A program made the translations under genes and the position numbers. The notes under the pieces were generated by a model that saw only the letters and a list, made by a program, of their open reading frames with translations, did no database searches and had not been told where the DNA came from. Positions 17,178-26,493 of a stretch of 64,000 bases of DNA are shown here, piece after piece (the first letter of the stretch is position 1; each line of letters opens with the position of its first letter). The stretch comes from an uncultured Lachnospiraceae bacterium (GTDB lineage Bacteria > Bacillota > Clostridia > Lachnospirales > Lachnospiraceae), in contig CAJUPI010000003.1 of the NCBI GenBank assembly GCA_910588125.1, forward strand, positions 62,001-126,000, read 5' to 3'.

Positions 17178-17207
17178 TTGACATTGGCTGCTGATACAGC
17201 GTACAGT
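17178..17207 (+). promoter_or_regulatory. Sigma-A-type promoter for the GIY-YIG gene
   Basis: TTGACA (17178-17183), 18-bp spacer, TACAGT (17202-17207), about 75 bp before the ATG at 17283. Confidence 0.55.
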
Positions 17208-17282
17208 ATTAAGATATGATAGCGGTAAGCGATGGTGTGATTGCAGATGTTGAGCGAAGATAACAGATGGGATAAAGTTATT

Positions 17283-17555
17283 ATGGAAACGAATTATATG
17301 TATTTGCTGCGCTGTGCGGATGGGACTTTTTATTGCGGCTGGACAAATCATCTGGAAGAACGTATCCGGCGGCATAATGAGGGGGGCGGCGCAAAGTATA
17401 CCCGGGCTAGACGGCCAGTGGAGCTGGTGTATTATGAGGAGTTTGCTACGCGCCAGGAGGCAATGAAACGGGAATATGCGGTAAAACGATTGAGCAGGCA
17501 AAAGAAGCTGCAGTTGGTTGAAGGCGGTTGTTTTTGTAATGGCTCAGACCGTTGA
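17283..17555 (+). CDS. GIY-YIG domain protein (UPF0213/YhbQ-like)
   Basis: 90 residues. The family pattern is present in modified form: YMYLLRCADGTFYCGWT (GIY..YIG equivalent), LEERIRRHN with the catalytic Arg, and a conserved E/K-rich C-terminus (KREYAVKRLSRQKKLQLV). Such small standalone GIY-YIG proteins are presumed nucleases acting on DNA ends or branched DNA, but their cellular role is not settled. Start at 17283 gives the normal family N-terminus. A hairpin element lies directly downstream. Confidence 0.8.
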   Translation: METNYMYLLRCADGTFYCGWTNHLEERIRRHNEGGGAKYTRARRPVELVYYEEFATRQEAMKREYAVKRLSRQKKLQLVEGGCFCNGSDR

Positions 17556-17559
17556 GCTA

Positions 17560-17652
17560 TTTGGAAGATACGTCACAGAGGAAGGCGCAAGACAATGATC
17601 TGCTAGGCGGGTCGCTGTCTTGTGCCTTCCTCTGTGGCTGGATATTGTCAGT
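17560..17652 (+). repeat. Family-2 hairpin element with an unrelated stem, copy d
   Basis: The flanks GGAAGATACGTCA and GGCTGGATATTGTCAG match the family-2 flanks (GAAGGTACGCCA and GGCTGAGTATTCTCAG). The stem CACAGAGGAAGGCGCAAGACA (17574-17594) pairs over 21 bp with 17616-17636, with one G-U pair. The stem sequence differs from the 5.8-kb and 43.2-kb copies but is fully paired. Likely also terminates the GIY-YIG gene. Confidence 0.7.
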
Positions 17653-17794
17653 GAATGGTGGATAAGAGCTTATTTTCACTATGGGAGCAATTGATTTACC
17701 GGTGGAAAAATCTTTGGCAGTATGATAAGATGGATGAAATAATGTTTGAAAACTGGACATAAGGATAAATAGCAGGAAAGGATTGCCATATATT

Positions 17795-18895
17795 ATGAAA
17801 AAATACGATTATGTACTGGTGGGAAGCGGGCTTTATGCCGGGGTCTGGGCAAATGAGGCAAGAAAGCGGGGCAGGCGTTGCCTGGTAGTGGAAAAACGAA
17901 ACCATATTGGGGGCAATGTGTATTGCGAAGAAGTGGAGGGTATTCATGTACACCGCTATGGCGCCCATATTTTTCATACTAGTGATCGGGCTGTATGGGA
18001 TTATGTGAATGGTTTGGCGGAATTTAACCGCTATACGAACAGTCCGATGGCCAATTACCGGGGTGAGATGTACAATATGCCATTCAATATGAATACATTC
18101 AGTAAAATGTGGGGCATCAGCACTCCCAAAGAAGCTATGACCATCATCGAGAAGCAGAGAAGGAGTGTCGTTGGTGAGCCAGCGAATCTGGAAGAACAGG
18201 CAATTCGTTTGGTGGGAACAGATATTTATAAAAAGCTGGTGAAAGGATATACAGAGAAACAGTGGGGCCGGGATTGCCGGGAACTGCCGGCATTTATCAT
18301 CAAGCGTTTGCCTGTACGGTTTACGTATGATAATAATTATTTTAATGATTTGTATCAGGGAATTCCCATCGGCGGTTATAATGTGATGATTGATAAGATG
18401 TTTGAGGACTGTGACATCCACACCGGGATCGATTATTTGGAACACCGGGATTATTATGAGAAACTGGGAGAGGTAACCGTCTATACGGGGGCGATTGATG
18501 CCTTTTTTGAATATCAATTCGGAAGGCTGGAGTACCGGAGCCTGCGTTTTGAGACAGAGACATTGGATATGGAGAATTATCAGGGGGTGGCTGTGGTCAA
18601 TTATACGGATCGGGAGACGCCTTATACGCGAATCATTGAGCACAAGCATTTTGAATTTGGCACCCAGCCAAAGACCGTGATTACACGGGAATATCCGGAA
18701 GACTGGAAAGAGGGCGCGGAGGCATATTACACGGTGAACGACGAAAAGAACCAGCAATTGTATCAGAAGTATGCAGAACTGGCCGCTCAGGAAAAGAAGG
18801 TGATTTTCGGCGGAAGGCTGGCAGAGTATAAGTACTATGATATGGACAAGGTAATCGCCTCAGCATTGGGACGTATCCGGAAATATGGAATGTGA
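17795..18895 (+). CDS. glf: UDP-galactopyranose mutase
   Basis: 366 residues. FAD-binding VGSGLYAGVWA near the N-terminus, EKRNHIGGNVY, RYGAHIFHTSD and YNMPFNMNTF are Glf hallmarks. It interconverts UDP-galactopyranose and UDP-galactofuranose in the cytoplasm, supplying galactofuranose for surface glycans. It opens a run of glycosyltransferase genes, so galactofuranose is probably a constituent of the polysaccharide. The ATG at 17795 is used; AGGAAAGG sits rather far upstream. Confidence 0.95.
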   Translation: MKKYDYVLVGSGLYAGVWANEARKRGRRCLVVEKRNHIGGNVYCEEVEGIHVHRYGAHIFHTSDRAVWDYVNGLAEFNRYTNSPMANYRGEMYNMPFNMNTFSKMWGISTPKEAMTIIEKQRRSVVGEPANLEEQAIRLVGTDIYKKLVKGYTEKQWGRDCRELPAFIIKRLPVRFTYDNNYFNDLYQGIPIGGYNVMIDKMFEDCDIHTGIDYLEHRDYYEKLGEVTVYTGAIDAFFEYQFGRLEYRSLRFETETLDMENYQGVAVVNYTDRETPYTRIIEHKHFEFGTQPKTVITREYPEDWKEGAEAYYTVNDEKNQQLYQKYAELAAQEKKVIFGGRLAEYKYYDMDKVIASALGRIRKYGM

Positions 18896-18943
18896 AATGG
18901 AGAGACAGTTAAAATTCACTTTTGAAATCAGCGGGAGATGGAA

Positions 18944-20965
18944 ATGAATGTAGTCTATGCCTCAAATGAAAACTATGTCCGTCATATGGCAGCATCCATG
19001 GTTTCTCTTTTTGAGAAAAACCGAAAAAGCAAATGGCTGACGGTTTATGTCTTCTCGATAGGCATTACCGGGGAAAGCAAAGAAAGGCTGAATGCGATGG
19101 CCGGGCGTTATGGCCGGGAGATCTGTTGGACAGAGCTGGGAGATATCCGGGAGCAGTTTGATTTTGGCATTGATACCGGCGGCTTTGATATCAGTACAAT
19201 GGCCCGCCTGTTTGTAGGGAGGCTCCTTCCGGAGCAGGTGAAACGGGTGTTATATCTGGATTGTGATACGATAGTAGCCCGTCCTTTAAAAGGACTGTGG
19301 AACTGGGATCTCGGCGGGAATGTTCTGGGCGCAGTGATGGAGCCTACGATTTATCGGATGGTGAAGGAAAAAATTGCTCTGGGAGAGCAGGATGCTTATG
19401 TCAATGCCGGGGTTTTATTAATGGATCTGGAACAGTGGCGGGAGTCGAAAGTGGAAGCGCGCCTAATGAATTTTTATCGTGAAAAGGGCGGGAGCCTGTT
19501 TGCCTGTGATCAGGATATTATCAATGGGGTACTGAAAGGAAGGATTTGCTTTTTGCCCCCGTGTTATAATTTTTTTACGAATTATCGGTATTTTTCGTAT
19601 CGGGAACTGGTGCGGCAGTCGAAAGCTTACCGGGCGGTTGGGCGGAGAGCTTTGATGAAAGCGAAGAAAAGCCCGGTGATTATTCATTATGCTGGGGATG
19701 AGCGTCCCTGGATTGCGGGAAATTGTAATCATTATCGGAAGGCGTATGAAGAAGCGTTAGCATTGACGCCATGGGCGGGGACGCCAAAGGAGCAGGGGCG
19801 GGAAGCCTATATGCTGGCTTATCATCTGATGAATTATTTGACCGTGGTTTGCCCCCCGGTCCGCCGTCTGATCAGTAAAAATCTGGGAATGCAGGTTGTG
19901 AACGCCAGAAAAGGGCGGGGAGCTGGCGGAAGGAATACCGGGGAAGAGAAAAACGAAACGCCAGAAAATCAGCCAGGGAAAAACCGGCCAGGAGAAAACG
20001 GGAAAATACAGATAGATGTTTTGCTGGCAGCATATCAAGGGGCGGCCTATATTGAGGAGCAGCTGGATTCTATTCTGGCGCAGACTGTGGCGGGGGTACG
20101 GATTCTGATATCTGATGACGGTTCTTTTGACGGCACGAGAGGAATTTTGGAGCATTACCGGCAGGAGTATCCCGATCGGGTTGTTCTGTGCCATCGGAAA
20201 AAAACAGGGAGGTTTAAAGATAGGGATGGCCAAGTGCCGGCGCCGGCGATGAATTTTTTCTGGCTGTTGTCTCAGACAAAGGCAGATTATGTTCTGTTTA
20301 GCGATCAGGATGATGTGTGGGCTTCTCAAAAGGTGGAAAAGCTGCTCAAGAAAATGCAGGAGCATGAAAGGGAGAATAAACCCATGCTGGTGTTTTCCGA
20401 TATGGAGGTGGTGGATGCCAGCCTGCAACAGCTCAGCCCCAGCTTTTTTGCCTATGGACAATGTCGGCCGGACAGGACTTCATTTTCCGAGATCCTGACA
20501 GAGAACCCGGTGAGCGGCGGGACTCTGATGATGAACCGGGCGTTGGCGGAATTGGCGGCAAATCCGCCGGGAGCCTGCTTCATGCACGATTGGTGGGTGG
20601 CATTATGTGCCTCCTGTTTCGGGGTGATTTCTTATGTTCCGGAGCCCCTTTCCCAATATCGCCAGCATGGACATAATGTATTAGGGGCCAGAAACACAGG
20701 AAGTATGAAAGATTTGAGGGAACGAGCCAGCAGGCAGAAGCAGGTGGAGGAAAATTATCGGCGGATGTTTCAGCAGGCGGCGGCGTTCGGCAAAAGATTC
20801 GGCAGAAGCCTGGATGCTTCCCAGAGAAGAGTGCTGCATGAATTTTTGTCGCTGCCGGGAAAGACTGTACCGGGAAGGCTAAAGAGCATTATGAAGTATC
20901 GTTTTACAAAGAGCTCCTGGCTACAGACACTGGCGCAGTGCGTGACGATACCAAAAGAATATTGA
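18944..20965 (+). CDS. Bifunctional glycosyltransferase: GT8 fused to GT2
   Basis: 673 residues, two enzymes in one chain. Residues about 1-280 form a GT8-type domain (VVYASNENYVRHMAASM, DXD motif as LYLDCDTIV, YVNAGVLLMDL, PVIIHYAG). A charged Gly/Asn/Glu-rich linker follows (about 325-360), then a GT2 domain (IDVLLAAYQGAAYIEEQL, ISDDGS, SDQDDVW) typical of rhamnosyl or galactosyl transferases. It could add two successive sugars to one lipid-linked acceptor. Start at 18944 is six bases after GGGAG; the ATG at 18938 is too close to it. Donor sugars unknown. Confidence 0.82.
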   Translation: MNVVYASNENYVRHMAASMVSLFEKNRKSKWLTVYVFSIGITGESKERLNAMAGRYGREICWTELGDIREQFDFGIDTGGFDISTMARLFVGRLLPEQVKRVLYLDCDTIVARPLKGLWNWDLGGNVLGAVMEPTIYRMVKEKIALGEQDAYVNAGVLLMDLEQWRESKVEARLMNFYREKGGSLFACDQDIINGVLKGRICFLPPCYNFFTNYRYFSYRELVRQSKAYRAVGRRALMKAKKSPVIIHYAGDERPWIAGNCNHYRKAYEEALALTPWAGTPKEQGREAYMLAYHLMNYLTVVCPPVRRLISKNLGMQVVNARKGRGAGGRNTGEEKNETPENQPGKNRPGENGKIQIDVLLAAYQGAAYIEEQLDSILAQTVAGVRILISDDGSFDGTRGILEHYRQEYPDRVVLCHRKKTGRFKDRDGQVPAPAMNFFWLLSQTKADYVLFSDQDDVWASQKVEKLLKKMQEHERENKPMLVFSDMEVVDASLQQLSPSFFAYGQCRPDRTSFSEILTENPVSGGTLMMNRALAELAANPPGACFMHDWWVALCASCFGVISYVPEPLSQYRQHGHNVLGARNTGSMKDLRERASRQKQVEENYRRMFQQAAAFGKRFGRSLDASQRRVLHEFLSLPGKTVPGRLKSIMKYRFTKSSWLQTLAQCVTIPKEY

Positions 20966-21017
20966 GACGGAATGTGCGGAAGGTTCATTGGCAAAGGACA
21001 GAAGGGATATTTTGGCA

Positions 21018-21926
21018 ATGAAAATCAATTGTGTTATTTTAAATTATAATGATGCAAAAACCGTGGAGAAGCTGGTGGGACAGATCAAAAATTATTCGAT
21101 TCTGGATGGGATTGTGCTGGTGGATAATGCATCTACAGATGATTCCTGGCAACGGCTGCAGATGTTGGAGGGAGAAAAGATTTCCGCCATCCGTGCAGAG
21201 AAGAACGGCGGTTATGGAGCAGGAAATAATCTGGGGATCCGCTATGCTGTGAAGAGAAATCAGGCAACGCATGTGGTGATTGCCAATCCTGATGTTTCTT
21301 TTACAGAGGACTGTATTCGGGGATTGGCGCGCGTTTTCCAGAGGCATCCAGAGGCAGGAGTGGCAGCCGCCGGAATTGAGGATAAGAACTATAAGCAATT
21401 CCAGAATAGCTGGAAAAGCCAGGGGTTTGTAGGGCAGCTTTTGTATATGGGACCAGTCAGCAGGCGCATATGGACAAGGCTTTTATATTATCCCCGGAGC
21501 TATTTTGAAGGGAAAAAGGCAGTGTGGGTGGATGAGGTCCATGGTTCTATGTTGATGGTGGATGCGGCGGCATTTTTGGAGTGCGGTGGTTATGATGAGG
21601 GTATTTTTTTGTATCAGGAGGAGATGGTGCTTGCCAGGCGGATGCGGGAGGCAGGAAAAAGGACCGTGCTGTTGTTGACGGAGAGCTACTATCATGAGCA
21701 TTCAGCGTCGATCCGTAAATCCTTTCAAAAGGAGCTGGAGCGGCAAAAGCTTCGGGAACAGAGCGTGCTTTATTATATGAGGAAGTATCTTCATATCAAT
21801 TGGCTGCAGGAATGGATAGCGAGGCTTTGGTTCGGCGGGATCCGGATGGAGGTAAGGGTTTTCCGGGGATTGGAGCTGTTGGGAAAGAGAAAGAAACAAA
21901 AAGGGAAGCGGGTGGTGCAAAATTAA
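21018..21926 (+). CDS. GT2 family glycosyltransferase
   Basis: 302 residues. NCVILNYND, VLVDNASTDDSW and the NPDVSF metal-site segment identify a GT2 enzyme of the rhamnosyltransferase-like group. The C-terminal part has the EEMVLARRMREAG region common to the family. It follows the GT8-GT2 gene by about 50 bp in the same direction. It ends eight bases before a family-1 hairpin element that separates it from the convergent L,D-transpeptidase gene. Confidence 0.88.
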   Translation: MKINCVILNYNDAKTVEKLVGQIKNYSILDGIVLVDNASTDDSWQRLQMLEGEKISAIRAEKNGGYGAGNNLGIRYAVKRNQATHVVIANPDVSFTEDCIRGLARVFQRHPEAGVAAAGIEDKNYKQFQNSWKSQGFVGQLLYMGPVSRRIWTRLLYYPRSYFEGKKAVWVDEVHGSMLMVDAAAFLECGGYDEGIFLYQEEMVLARRMREAGKRTVLLLTESYYHEHSASIRKSFQKELERQKLREQSVLYYMRKYLHINWLQEWIARLWFGGIRMEVRVFRGLELLGKRKKQKGKRVVQN

Positions 21927-21933
21927 TAGCGCT

Positions 21934-22030
21934 GGTTGCCAAATAAGTCCTTCGCCATTTTCTTTATCCAGTATTCGGCTGTTGACAAACACAGGATAAG
22001 GAAATGGCGGAGGACTTATTTTATTTTGCA
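21934..22030. repeat. Family-1 hairpin element, short copy D, between convergent genes
   Basis: AAATAAGTCCTTCGCCATTT on the left pairs with AAATGGCGGAGGACTTATTT on the right; TTATCC pairs with GGATAA. The apical part of full copies is missing. Both flanking genes end here, so it probably terminates transcription from both sides. Confidence 0.8.
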
Positions 22031-22049
22031 ATATCTTTATAATGATATT

Positions 22050-23783
22050 TTAATATCCATATTTTGCGGCGATTCGTGCCGACTCCTGAGCAATCTGTTC
22101 TGGGGTGATATTAGGATCGGTGGGATCCCAAGTTTGCTCAAAGGGGATCTCGGATGCAATCGTAGGCCGATCATATGGTCCCGGAATCTGACTGTTATAT
22201 ACTTCTACGGTAGTGCCCAGCGGGCAATGGTCATAGATCCATTTGGAATCTTCTGTGGTCAGGCGGATACATCCGGCGGAGCGTGCCACGCCCATATGGT
22301 TGTAAGTGCTGGCCCAGACAGAGAACGGATCGGGGGCATCATAAATAATGGAATGCATGAGAATCGAAAGTCCCGAACCCAGACGGGTTGCGTATTGGGT
22401 ATATAAATCATGAATCATTAGCCGCCAGCGATATTTTTCTGGAGTCTTAAATGTGCCCAGAGGGGTATCATCACCGCAGGAAGTCAAAAAGGACTTCAGG
22501 GGAATGATGTAGCCGTTATCACCGTCTTTTACATAGACAGTCATACAGTTCATCTCTTTATTGATCCGGATCAGGAAGGGGCCGTTGGCGCCGATAATCG
22601 GCTCTAAATCAGTAAGGAGCCTGCCTTCTTCGTCAAAATAATATTTGTAGCCGTCTATGTATTGCCAGCCGGTAACCGGGTAGGAATCGACGAAATAATA
22701 ACGCTGGTTGCCAACCCATCCCCAGCCGGTATAGTTAGATCCGTCTCCATGGATATAGCGAAGTGAACCGTCGATATACTGGATGCCATCTGCATGGGCG
22801 GAAACCAGGGCAGAATCGTCTGCTGTGATGGAGGAAATATCATCCTTGCGGAAAAAAGCCATACGGAAGGCAGCTAAAGCTCCCCCTCCCATGGTCCCGG
22901 CAGAGAGCCCGTTGCGCGCCCAGCCAGTTTCCTGTCCATCGGTGAGCCGGGTGGTGTAGTACAGATCGTAATCATTGCTGACCGGGCCACTGAAGCGGAG
23001 TTGAATCGCCTCAATCGGAGCCATATCAGCCGGAATAGGGGTCTGCTGCCCGTTTATGACCCATCTGGTCCAGCCGTGAGCGGAGGTATAGGCACGGTAA
23101 TGGATGTTGCCGATGATATCCTCCAGGAAAATGGAGATGGAATAGAACGGACGTCCATCCACATCACACCACTGGTCATTGACAAATGGCTGGGACCATT
23201 GCATCGCATCACAGAGAAGAATGGTGGTCTGGAGCCGGGGAGCCCGTTTGGGAACAGAGAGAGGATGGCCTTCGGGAAGATTCCCTTCGGTGTTTTCCTT
23301 AACCTCTTCTTCTGTCACCGGCATTAAAAGCGGGTCTGCCGTTTCCAGCGAGCCGGTATCCGGTGCGGTGGTTTCCGGAGCAGAGGTTTCCGGAGCAGCC
23401 GTATCCGGTGCGGTATTTTCCGGAGAAGAGTTGCCCGGATCGGTGGAAACGGGAGCACCTGAAACGTCATCTGGACGCAGGGTTTGCATGGCGGGATTTT
23501 CCGGTTGGCTCTGTCCGTCATCGACAGCCTGGCCTTGTCCGGCCGTTATCGTCCGGGAGCCGCCCTCAGAGGATGCGGCCTGAGGGCCAACGGTGTCTGT
23601 ATCTCGGGAACTTCCGGCCACGATGATTTGGGAAGCCTCACCGTTGGCGGCGGGAGCGTGCGGAGCAGCTCCGACGGTTGCCTGCGGCGCTTCACCAACA
23701 GCGGCCAGTGAAGAAAATGTAAAATTCGCCATGATGAGTCCGGCCAAAAATAAGGTTCGCCGGAGCTTAAAGTATCGGTTCAT
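22050..23783 (-). CDS. Secreted L,D-transpeptidase with choline-binding-like repeats
   Basis: 577 residues. A signal peptide (RRTLFLAGLIMANFTFSSLAA) is followed by a long Ala/Pro/Thr/Glu-rich linker with imperfect APETSAPETT-type repeats, a carbohydrate- or lectin-like middle, aromatic repeats (YYFVDSYPVTGWQYIDGYKYYF) and a C-terminal YkuD domain with HMGVARSAGCIRL, containing the SxGCxR catalytic cysteine. L,D-transpeptidases make 3-3 peptidoglycan crosslinks or attach proteins to the wall. Start at 23783 follows AGGAGG. It is transcribed against the surrounding polysaccharide genes. Confidence 0.88.
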   Translation of the reverse strand: MNRYFKLRRTLFLAGLIMANFTFSSLAAVGEAPQATVGAAPHAPAANGEASQIIVAGSSRDTDTVGPQAASSEGGSRTITAGQGQAVDDGQSQPENPAMQTLRPDDVSGAPVSTDPGNSSPENTAPDTAAPETSAPETTAPDTGSLETADPLLMPVTEEEVKENTEGNLPEGHPLSVPKRAPRLQTTILLCDAMQWSQPFVNDQWCDVDGRPFYSISIFLEDIIGNIHYRAYTSAHGWTRWVINGQQTPIPADMAPIEAIQLRFSGPVSNDYDLYYTTRLTDGQETGWARNGLSAGTMGGGALAAFRMAFFRKDDISSITADDSALVSAHADGIQYIDGSLRYIHGDGSNYTGWGWVGNQRYYFVDSYPVTGWQYIDGYKYYFDEEGRLLTDLEPIIGANGPFLIRINKEMNCMTVYVKDGDNGYIIPLKSFLTSCGDDTPLGTFKTPEKYRWRLMIHDLYTQYATRLGSGLSILMHSIIYDAPDPFSVWASTYNHMGVARSAGCIRLTTEDSKWIYDHCPLGTTVEVYNSQIPGPYDRPTIASEIPFEQTWDPTDPNITPEQIAQESARIAAKYGY

Positions 23784-23860
23784 GGTTGGTATCCTCCTGA
23801 TAGTAAGATTGCCTTTGCTTTCTAACTGTAACACATTTATTTGAAAAATTCCATATAGGA

Positions 23861-23889
23861 TTTACAATTCCTGTGGGATATTGTAAAAT
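23861..23889 (+). promoter_or_regulatory. Promoter for the second glycosyltransferase operon
   Basis: TTTACA (23861-23866), 17 bp, TAAAAT (23884-23889), about 64 bp before the ATG at 23953. It would drive the run of closely spaced genes starting at 23953. Confidence 0.6.
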
Positions 23890-23952
23890 GAAAGCTATTG
23901 GTAAGAGAAAAGTAAGGATTTTATATGGCAGAAGAAGGATGCGGGGACAGGA

Positions 23953-24939
23953 ATGGATTTAAAAAAACGCGAGGAGATATTGGTCAGCATTTGCTGCATT
24001 ACTTATAATCAAGAGAGCTATATCCGGGATGCGCTGGAGGGGTTTATGGATCAGAAAACCAGTTTTTTATATGAAGTCCTGATTCATGACGATGCATCGA
24101 CAGATGGTACGGCAGATATTATCCGTGAGTATGCCAGACGTTATCCGGAGACGATCAAACCGATTTTGCAGACGGAAAATCAATATGCCAAAGGCTTATA
24201 TAATATCAGTGGAACGTATAATTTTCCCCGTGCCAGAGGGCGGTATATTGCAATGTGCGAGGGGGATGATTATTGGACAGACCGACATAAGCTACAGCGG
24301 CAGGTGGATTTTATGGAGGCACATCCGGATTGTTCTTTAGTGTTCCACAGTGCCTGCATTGAGGTTCAGGGGCGGGCGTTGACGGAGAAAAGAATGCGGC
24401 CTTATCGGGGAAATCGGCGGGTTTCGCCGGAGGAGATTATAGATAAGACATCCGGATATCCTACGGCATCTTTGATGTTTCGGGCGGACATGGTCAGAGA
24501 ATTACCGGATTTTTATGTGAATGCGCCATTGGCTGACGTGCCGTTGCAGCTAATGGCGGCGGCTCGCGGCTGGGCATATTATATGGACCGGCCGATGTGC
24601 GTATACCGTCTGGGGGGAGGAGCTTCCTGGACTACATGGATGAAGCAGGGAGATTATGAAAAAAAGCAGGAACAGTATTTCCGGGAGATGAAGAATATGT
24701 ACCAGGGCTTTGATCGGGAAACCGGCGGGCGCTTTCATAAAGAGGCAAGGCGGGCCGCGGCACGGATTCACTTTTTGACTAAGGTCAATACCCGGAGGTA
24801 TGAGGAGGTCCTGGCAAAGAAAAACCGAAGGTTTTATCAGGAGCTGAACTGGCGGACGCGTTTTTTTATCCGTTTTGAGGTGATGGCGCCCCATTTATAC
24901 GGGATGGCGTGGAAGCTGTTTCATCATGCGGAAAAATGA
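23953..24939 (+). CDS. GT2 family glycosyltransferase
   Basis: 328 residues. VSICCITYNQESYIRDALEGF, IHDDASTDGTADII and CEGDDYW show a GT2 enzyme of the capsular or teichoic glycan type. The start codon is preceded by GGGGACAGGA. The next gene starts 40 bases after the stop. Donor and acceptor are not predictable. Confidence 0.88.
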   Translation: MDLKKREEILVSICCITYNQESYIRDALEGFMDQKTSFLYEVLIHDDASTDGTADIIREYARRYPETIKPILQTENQYAKGLYNISGTYNFPRARGRYIAMCEGDDYWTDRHKLQRQVDFMEAHPDCSLVFHSACIEVQGRALTEKRMRPYRGNRRVSPEEIIDKTSGYPTASLMFRADMVRELPDFYVNAPLADVPLQLMAAARGWAYYMDRPMCVYRLGGGASWTTWMKQGDYEKKQEQYFREMKNMYQGFDRETGGRFHKEARRAAARIHFLTKVNTRRYEEVLAKKNRRFYQELNWRTRFFIRFEVMAPHLYGMAWKLFHHAEK

Positions 24940-24979
24940 CATTTACAGATGCTTCTGGCAGTATGAGAAGGAGTGTATA

Positions 24980-26434
24980 GTGACTGAGACAGAGATGAAG
25001 CAGAAGGTGGCCGGGGGCCTGTTCTGGAAGCTGCTGGAAAACGGTGGCTCACAGGGAGTGCAGTTTGTGATTACAATTATTCTTGCCCGGCTGTTGACTC
25101 CTGCGGAGTATGGCGTGGTGGGGATCCTTATGATTTTCATCATGATAGCCAATGTTTTTGTACAGAGCGGATTCAGCACGGCATTGATACAGAAAAAGCA
25201 GGCGGATGAGGTGGATTTTTCATCGGTCTGCTATTTTGAATTGGCAGCCGCTGTGGTGCTGTATGGGATTTTGTATTTGGCGGCGCCGAAAATCGCGGTC
25301 TGGTATGAGATCGCAGAGCTGGAAAAGATCGTGCGGGTGCTGGCTCTGGTATTATTTCCGGGAGCGGTAATATCGGTACAGACATCCTATGTATCCCGGA
25401 GAATGGAATTTCGAGGGCTTTTTTTGTCCACCCTTATCGCTTCACTGATTGCCGGGGTAATCAGTATCTGGATGGCATATCAGGGATACGGTGTGTGGGC
25501 AATGACAGGACAGCAGATCGTGTATTATCTGACATTGATGATAACACTGTTTGTGACAGTATCCTGGCGGCCAGTGATGAAGTGTTCGCTGGTTCGGATA
25601 CGGGAAATGTTTGCTTTTGGTTGGAAGCTTTTGTGTGCGTCTTTGCTGGACACGGTATTTAATAATTTATATGGACTTTTTATTGGCAAGATTTATAATG
25701 AGGAGTTATTGGGGAGCTATAATCGGGGAGAGCAGTTTCCCAAGCTGATTGCCACGAATCTGGGAGGAGCGATTCAGGCAGTGCTGCTGCCGGTTTTTGC
25801 GGCCAGCCAGGATGATGTAGAGCAGGTACGTCAGATGGTACGGCGGGCGATTCGGCTCAGCTCATTTGTGACATTGCCGATGTTGTTGGGGCTGTTTGCG
25901 GTGGCAGATACGCTGGTGCTGGCTCTTTTGGGAGAGAAATGGCTGATTTGTGTGCCGTTTTTGCGGATCATGTGTATTTCCTATTGCTTTTGGCCGATTC
26001 ATATTACGAATCTTCAGGCGATTAACGCAATGGGGAGAAGCGACATTTTCCTGAAGCTGGAACTGATTAAAAAATCATTAAGCCTGGTGGCTTTGGCAGT
26101 GGGGATGTGCTTTTCTGTGTATGGGATGGTTCTGCTAAAGGCGGTTCAGGATTTTTTGTGTACCTTTATCAATGGGGCGCCGAATCGGAAGCTTTTGGGA
26201 TACAGCATCTGGTATCAGTGGATGGATGTGATGCCATCGGCGCTGCTTTCCACATTGATGTGCGCGGGAGTAATGGCTGCCGGTTTTTTGCTGGGACAGG
26301 TGCCGCCGCTGTTTCGTTTGCTAGTACAGATCGGGTGCGGCGTGGGAATCTATGGCGTAATGGCATGGGCGCTGCGAATGGAAAGCTTTTGTTTTCTGGC
26401 CGGGCTGCTGAGAGAGAAAATGGCAGGACGGTGA
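24980..26434 (+). CDS. Polysaccharide flippase (MOP superfamily, Wzx-like)
   Basis: 484 residues with about 12-14 hydrophobic segments. The N-terminus (GGLFWKLLENGGSQGVQFVITIILARLLTPAEYGVVG) is typical of oligosaccharide-lipid flippases that move undecaprenyl-linked repeat units across the membrane. GTG start at 24980, six bases after AAGGAG, is preferred over an ATG-initiated form overlapping the previous gene. A second flippase follows at 29386, so the region may export two different glycans. Confidence 0.85.
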   Translation: MTETEMKQKVAGGLFWKLLENGGSQGVQFVITIILARLLTPAEYGVVGILMIFIMIANVFVQSGFSTALIQKKQADEVDFSSVCYFELAAAVVLYGILYLAAPKIAVWYEIAELEKIVRVLALVLFPGAVISVQTSYVSRRMEFRGLFLSTLIASLIAGVISIWMAYQGYGVWAMTGQQIVYYLTLMITLFVTVSWRPVMKCSLVRIREMFAFGWKLLCASLLDTVFNNLYGLFIGKIYNEELLGSYNRGEQFPKLIATNLGGAIQAVLLPVFAASQDDVEQVRQMVRRAIRLSSFVTLPMLLGLFAVADTLVLALLGEKWLICVPFLRIMCISYCFWPIHITNLQAINAMGRSDIFLKLELIKKSLSLVALAVGMCFSVYGMVLLKAVQDFLCTFINGAPNRKLLGYSIWYQWMDVMPSALLSTLMCAGVMAAGFLLGQVPPLFRLLVQIGCGVGIYGVMAWALRMESFCFLAGLLREKMAGR

Positions 26435-26493
26435 AAGGACTGGCGATTCTCATGGGGTGGCGCCGGGATTCGGTGAAAAGGAGATAATATATC

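Noticed and set aside
22050..23844. Long plus-strand ORFs opposite the L,D-transpeptidase gene
   Set aside because: They mirror the Pro/Thr-rich linker and the catalytic domain and show no ribosome sites or family features.
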